Notes under the pieces: model-generated
The model's database searches: none
What the model was told of the DNA's origin: nothing
Seen by the model: the letters and a program-made list of their open reading frames with translations, nothing else
Part shown: positions 4,497 through 5,539 of the stretch, one piece after another
Layout: the number at the start of each line of letters is the position of its first letter
Position numbering within the stretch: position 1 is the stretch's first letter
Position numbers and translations under genes: made by a program
Source: an uncultured Halomicronema sp.
Lineage (GTDB): Bacteria; Cyanobacteriota; Cyanobacteriia; Phormidesmidales; Phormidesmidaceae
Length of the DNA: 5,539 nt
Direction: 5' to 3'
Assembly: GCA_937897665.1 (NCBI GenBank)
Contig: CALCPB010000878.1
Coordinates: forward strand, 1-5,539

Positions 4497-5539
4497 ATGT
4501 TGAAGCTCAAACGTTGGCAATGGACGGTGTTGGCCCTGCCGCCCCTAACACTGCTCATCGGCCTCTTGATTCTCTCGGGCCTGCAGCTGCAGCAGTGGGG
4601 CCTGAGTTGGGTCTGGGCGCTGGTGGCGATCGCGGCCGTGGGGTGGCGTTGGGGGTTTAGTCAGTGGACCAAACCGAGTCCCGGTGCGCTAGAGCAAAAG
4701 CTGTCAGACGTGCGATCGCAGCTGCAAGACACCCTGGCCGAAACGGCACAAACAGTGCCCCCCGATCAGGTAGAAACGGTGCTGCGGCGAACCCTTGAAG
4801 CCGCTCAGGCCGATCCGCCCATTTGGGAAGACTGGGCCAGCTTTGCCCAACGCTGCCAGACGCTGATTCGCGATATTGCCCATCTCTATCATCCCGAGGT
4901 GAAATATCCCCTACTCAATATTTATGTGCCCCAGGCTTACGGCTTGATTCGGGGCACGGTGGATGACTTAGATCGCTACATGCGCGTGGCGGCTCCGGCG
5001 TTGAACCAAGTCAGCGTCGCTCAGGTTTACCAAACCTACGAAACCTATCAGGCGCTAGAGAATCCCCATCTGCGGTTAGGGTCTGTGCTGGATCTGAGTC
5101 GCTTGCTCTGGAAACCGATTGGGGCTGTGGCCCGAGTAGTGGGACGTCCCTTTGGGAACCAGGCTAATCAGCAACTGGTGGCCAATTTTGATCAGACTTT
5201 GCGAGAAACTGCGCTAACGATTTTGTGTAAGCAGGCGATCGCCCTCTACGGTGGCATCACCGCGCTCGATTTTGCCCAAGCTGCCCCCGACTCCGCCCAA
5301 AGTCAAAGTCTGCGCGCTCTGATGGAAGCGGCTGACTCACCCCAGGCGATCGCTGCAGAGCCAATTAATCTGCTGCTGGTGGGGCGCACCGGGGCCGGTA
5401 AAAGTAGCCTGATCAATACCTTGTTTCAGCAAGAACGGGCCGAGGTCGATGTGCTGCCCAGCACCGATCAGATTGCCAGCTATCGGTGGGAAACTGCCAC
5501 GGAAGAGGCCTTGGTGCTGTGGGACAGTCCTGGTTATGC
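4497..5539 (+). CDS. Membrane-anchored P-loop GTPase, N-terminal 347 residues (runs off the window)
   Basis: The frame is open from the ATG at 4497 to the window edge: 347 complete codons. The N-terminus carries a basic start (MLKLKRWQW) and two hydrophobic segments at about 10-30 and 37-53, separated by a short Gln-rich turn, forming a helical hairpin membrane anchor. Residues about 60-285 are mainly helical and lack a named domain; GAVARVVGRPFG at 209-220 may touch the membrane. The G domain begins near 289: P-loop G296-RTGAG-K302-S303, followed by S304, a candidate G2 threonine at 323 (PSTDQ), and G3 D343-SPG346. The sequence stops just past G3, so G4 and any DUF697 tail are unseen. The GRTGAGKSS and DSPG motifs are typical of Era/HSR1-like TRAFAC GTPases. 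It follows the first GTPase on the same strand, with no terminator between them, so co-transcription is possible. Three HIP1 sites fall before the P-loop, and a fourth (5346-5353) lies about 30 bases upstream of it. Confidence 0.88.
   Translation, partial: MLKLKRWQWTVLALPPLTLLIGLLILSGLQLQQWGLSWVWALVAIAAVGWRWGFSQWTKPSPGALEQKLSDVRSQLQDTLAETAQTVPPDQVETVLRRTLEAAQADPPIWEDWASFAQRCQTLIRDIAHLYHPEVKYPLLNIYVPQAYGLIRGTVDDLDRYMRVAAPALNQVSVAQVYQTYETYQALENPHLRLGSVLDLSRLLWKPIGAVARVVGRPFGNQANQQLVANFDQTLRETALTILCKQAIALYGGITALDFAQAAPDSAQSQSLRALMEAADSPQAIAAEPINLLLVGRTGAGKSSLINTLFQQERAEVDVLPSTDQIASYRWETATEEALVLWDSPGY

Larger units (their letters stand above)
1104..5353. repeat. HIP1 octamers GCGATCGC, ten dispersed copies
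   Basis: Exact copies begin at 1104, 2054, 2639, 2943, 3424, 3657, 4626, 4712, 5235 and 5346. HIP1 is an over-represented palindrome in many cyanobacterial genomes and is the main taxonomic marker here. It falls both inside genes, in different codon frames, and between them. The first 1103 bases and the DUF1824 gene have none, although near-matches occur there (for example TCGATCGC near 857). Confidence 0.9.

Noticed and set aside
1..5539. CRISPR array, tRNA or rRNA genes
   Set aside because: I see no regularly spaced direct repeats, no tRNA cloverleaf landmarks and no rRNA sequence on either strand.

Overview
The window looks like a stretch of cyanobacterial chromosome. The octamer GCGATCGC (HIP1) occurs exactly ten times in 5.5 kb. 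One protein belongs to DUF1824, a family I know only from cyanobacteria. The two GTPases at the right end are of the kind common in filamentous cyanobacteria. The GC-rich coding sequence and frequent HIP1 sites would fit a Leptolyngbya-type or related lineage, but I cannot name the genus from sequence alone.

Layout, left to right. Positions 1-180 (minus) hold the first 60 codons of an unrecognised protein. Positions 181-422 are non-coding and carry three short perfect inverted repeats. radC, a DNA-repair-associated JAMM/MPN protein, runs on the minus strand (1151 to 423). A 193 bp intergenic region separates it from a divergent DUF1824 gene (1345-1782, plus), and this region contains a ~110 bp MITE-like element (1191-1300) bounded by near-perfect terminal inverted repeats and TA dinucleotides. 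From 1783 to 2126 I see no convincing gene. A 47-residue zinc-ribbon microprotein (2127-2270) follows, and a very clear intrinsic terminator lies 69 bp downstream. A two-CBS-domain protein (2541-2942) comes next, with a plausible terminator behind it. Then come two tandem P-loop GTPases: a complete one with a C-terminal DUF697-like hydrophobic region (3035-4261), and a second with an N-terminal transmembrane pair that runs off the window (4497 onward). The 235 bp between them contains a 10-bp perfect hairpin that is not a terminator in either direction.

How the genes fit together: radC and the 1-180 gene share a strand but are separated by 242 bp and need not be co-transcribed. The terminators at 2339 and 2971 suggest that the zinc-ribbon gene, the CBS gene and the GTPase pair are separate transcription units. 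The GTPase pair is the only strong candidate for functional linkage: both proteins are predicted membrane-associated GTP-binding proteins on the same strand, with no terminator between them. I do not see a clear defence, mobile or biosynthetic system. The most unusual elements are the MITE-like insertion, the structured spacer between the GTPases, and the degenerate G4 motif of the first GTPase.
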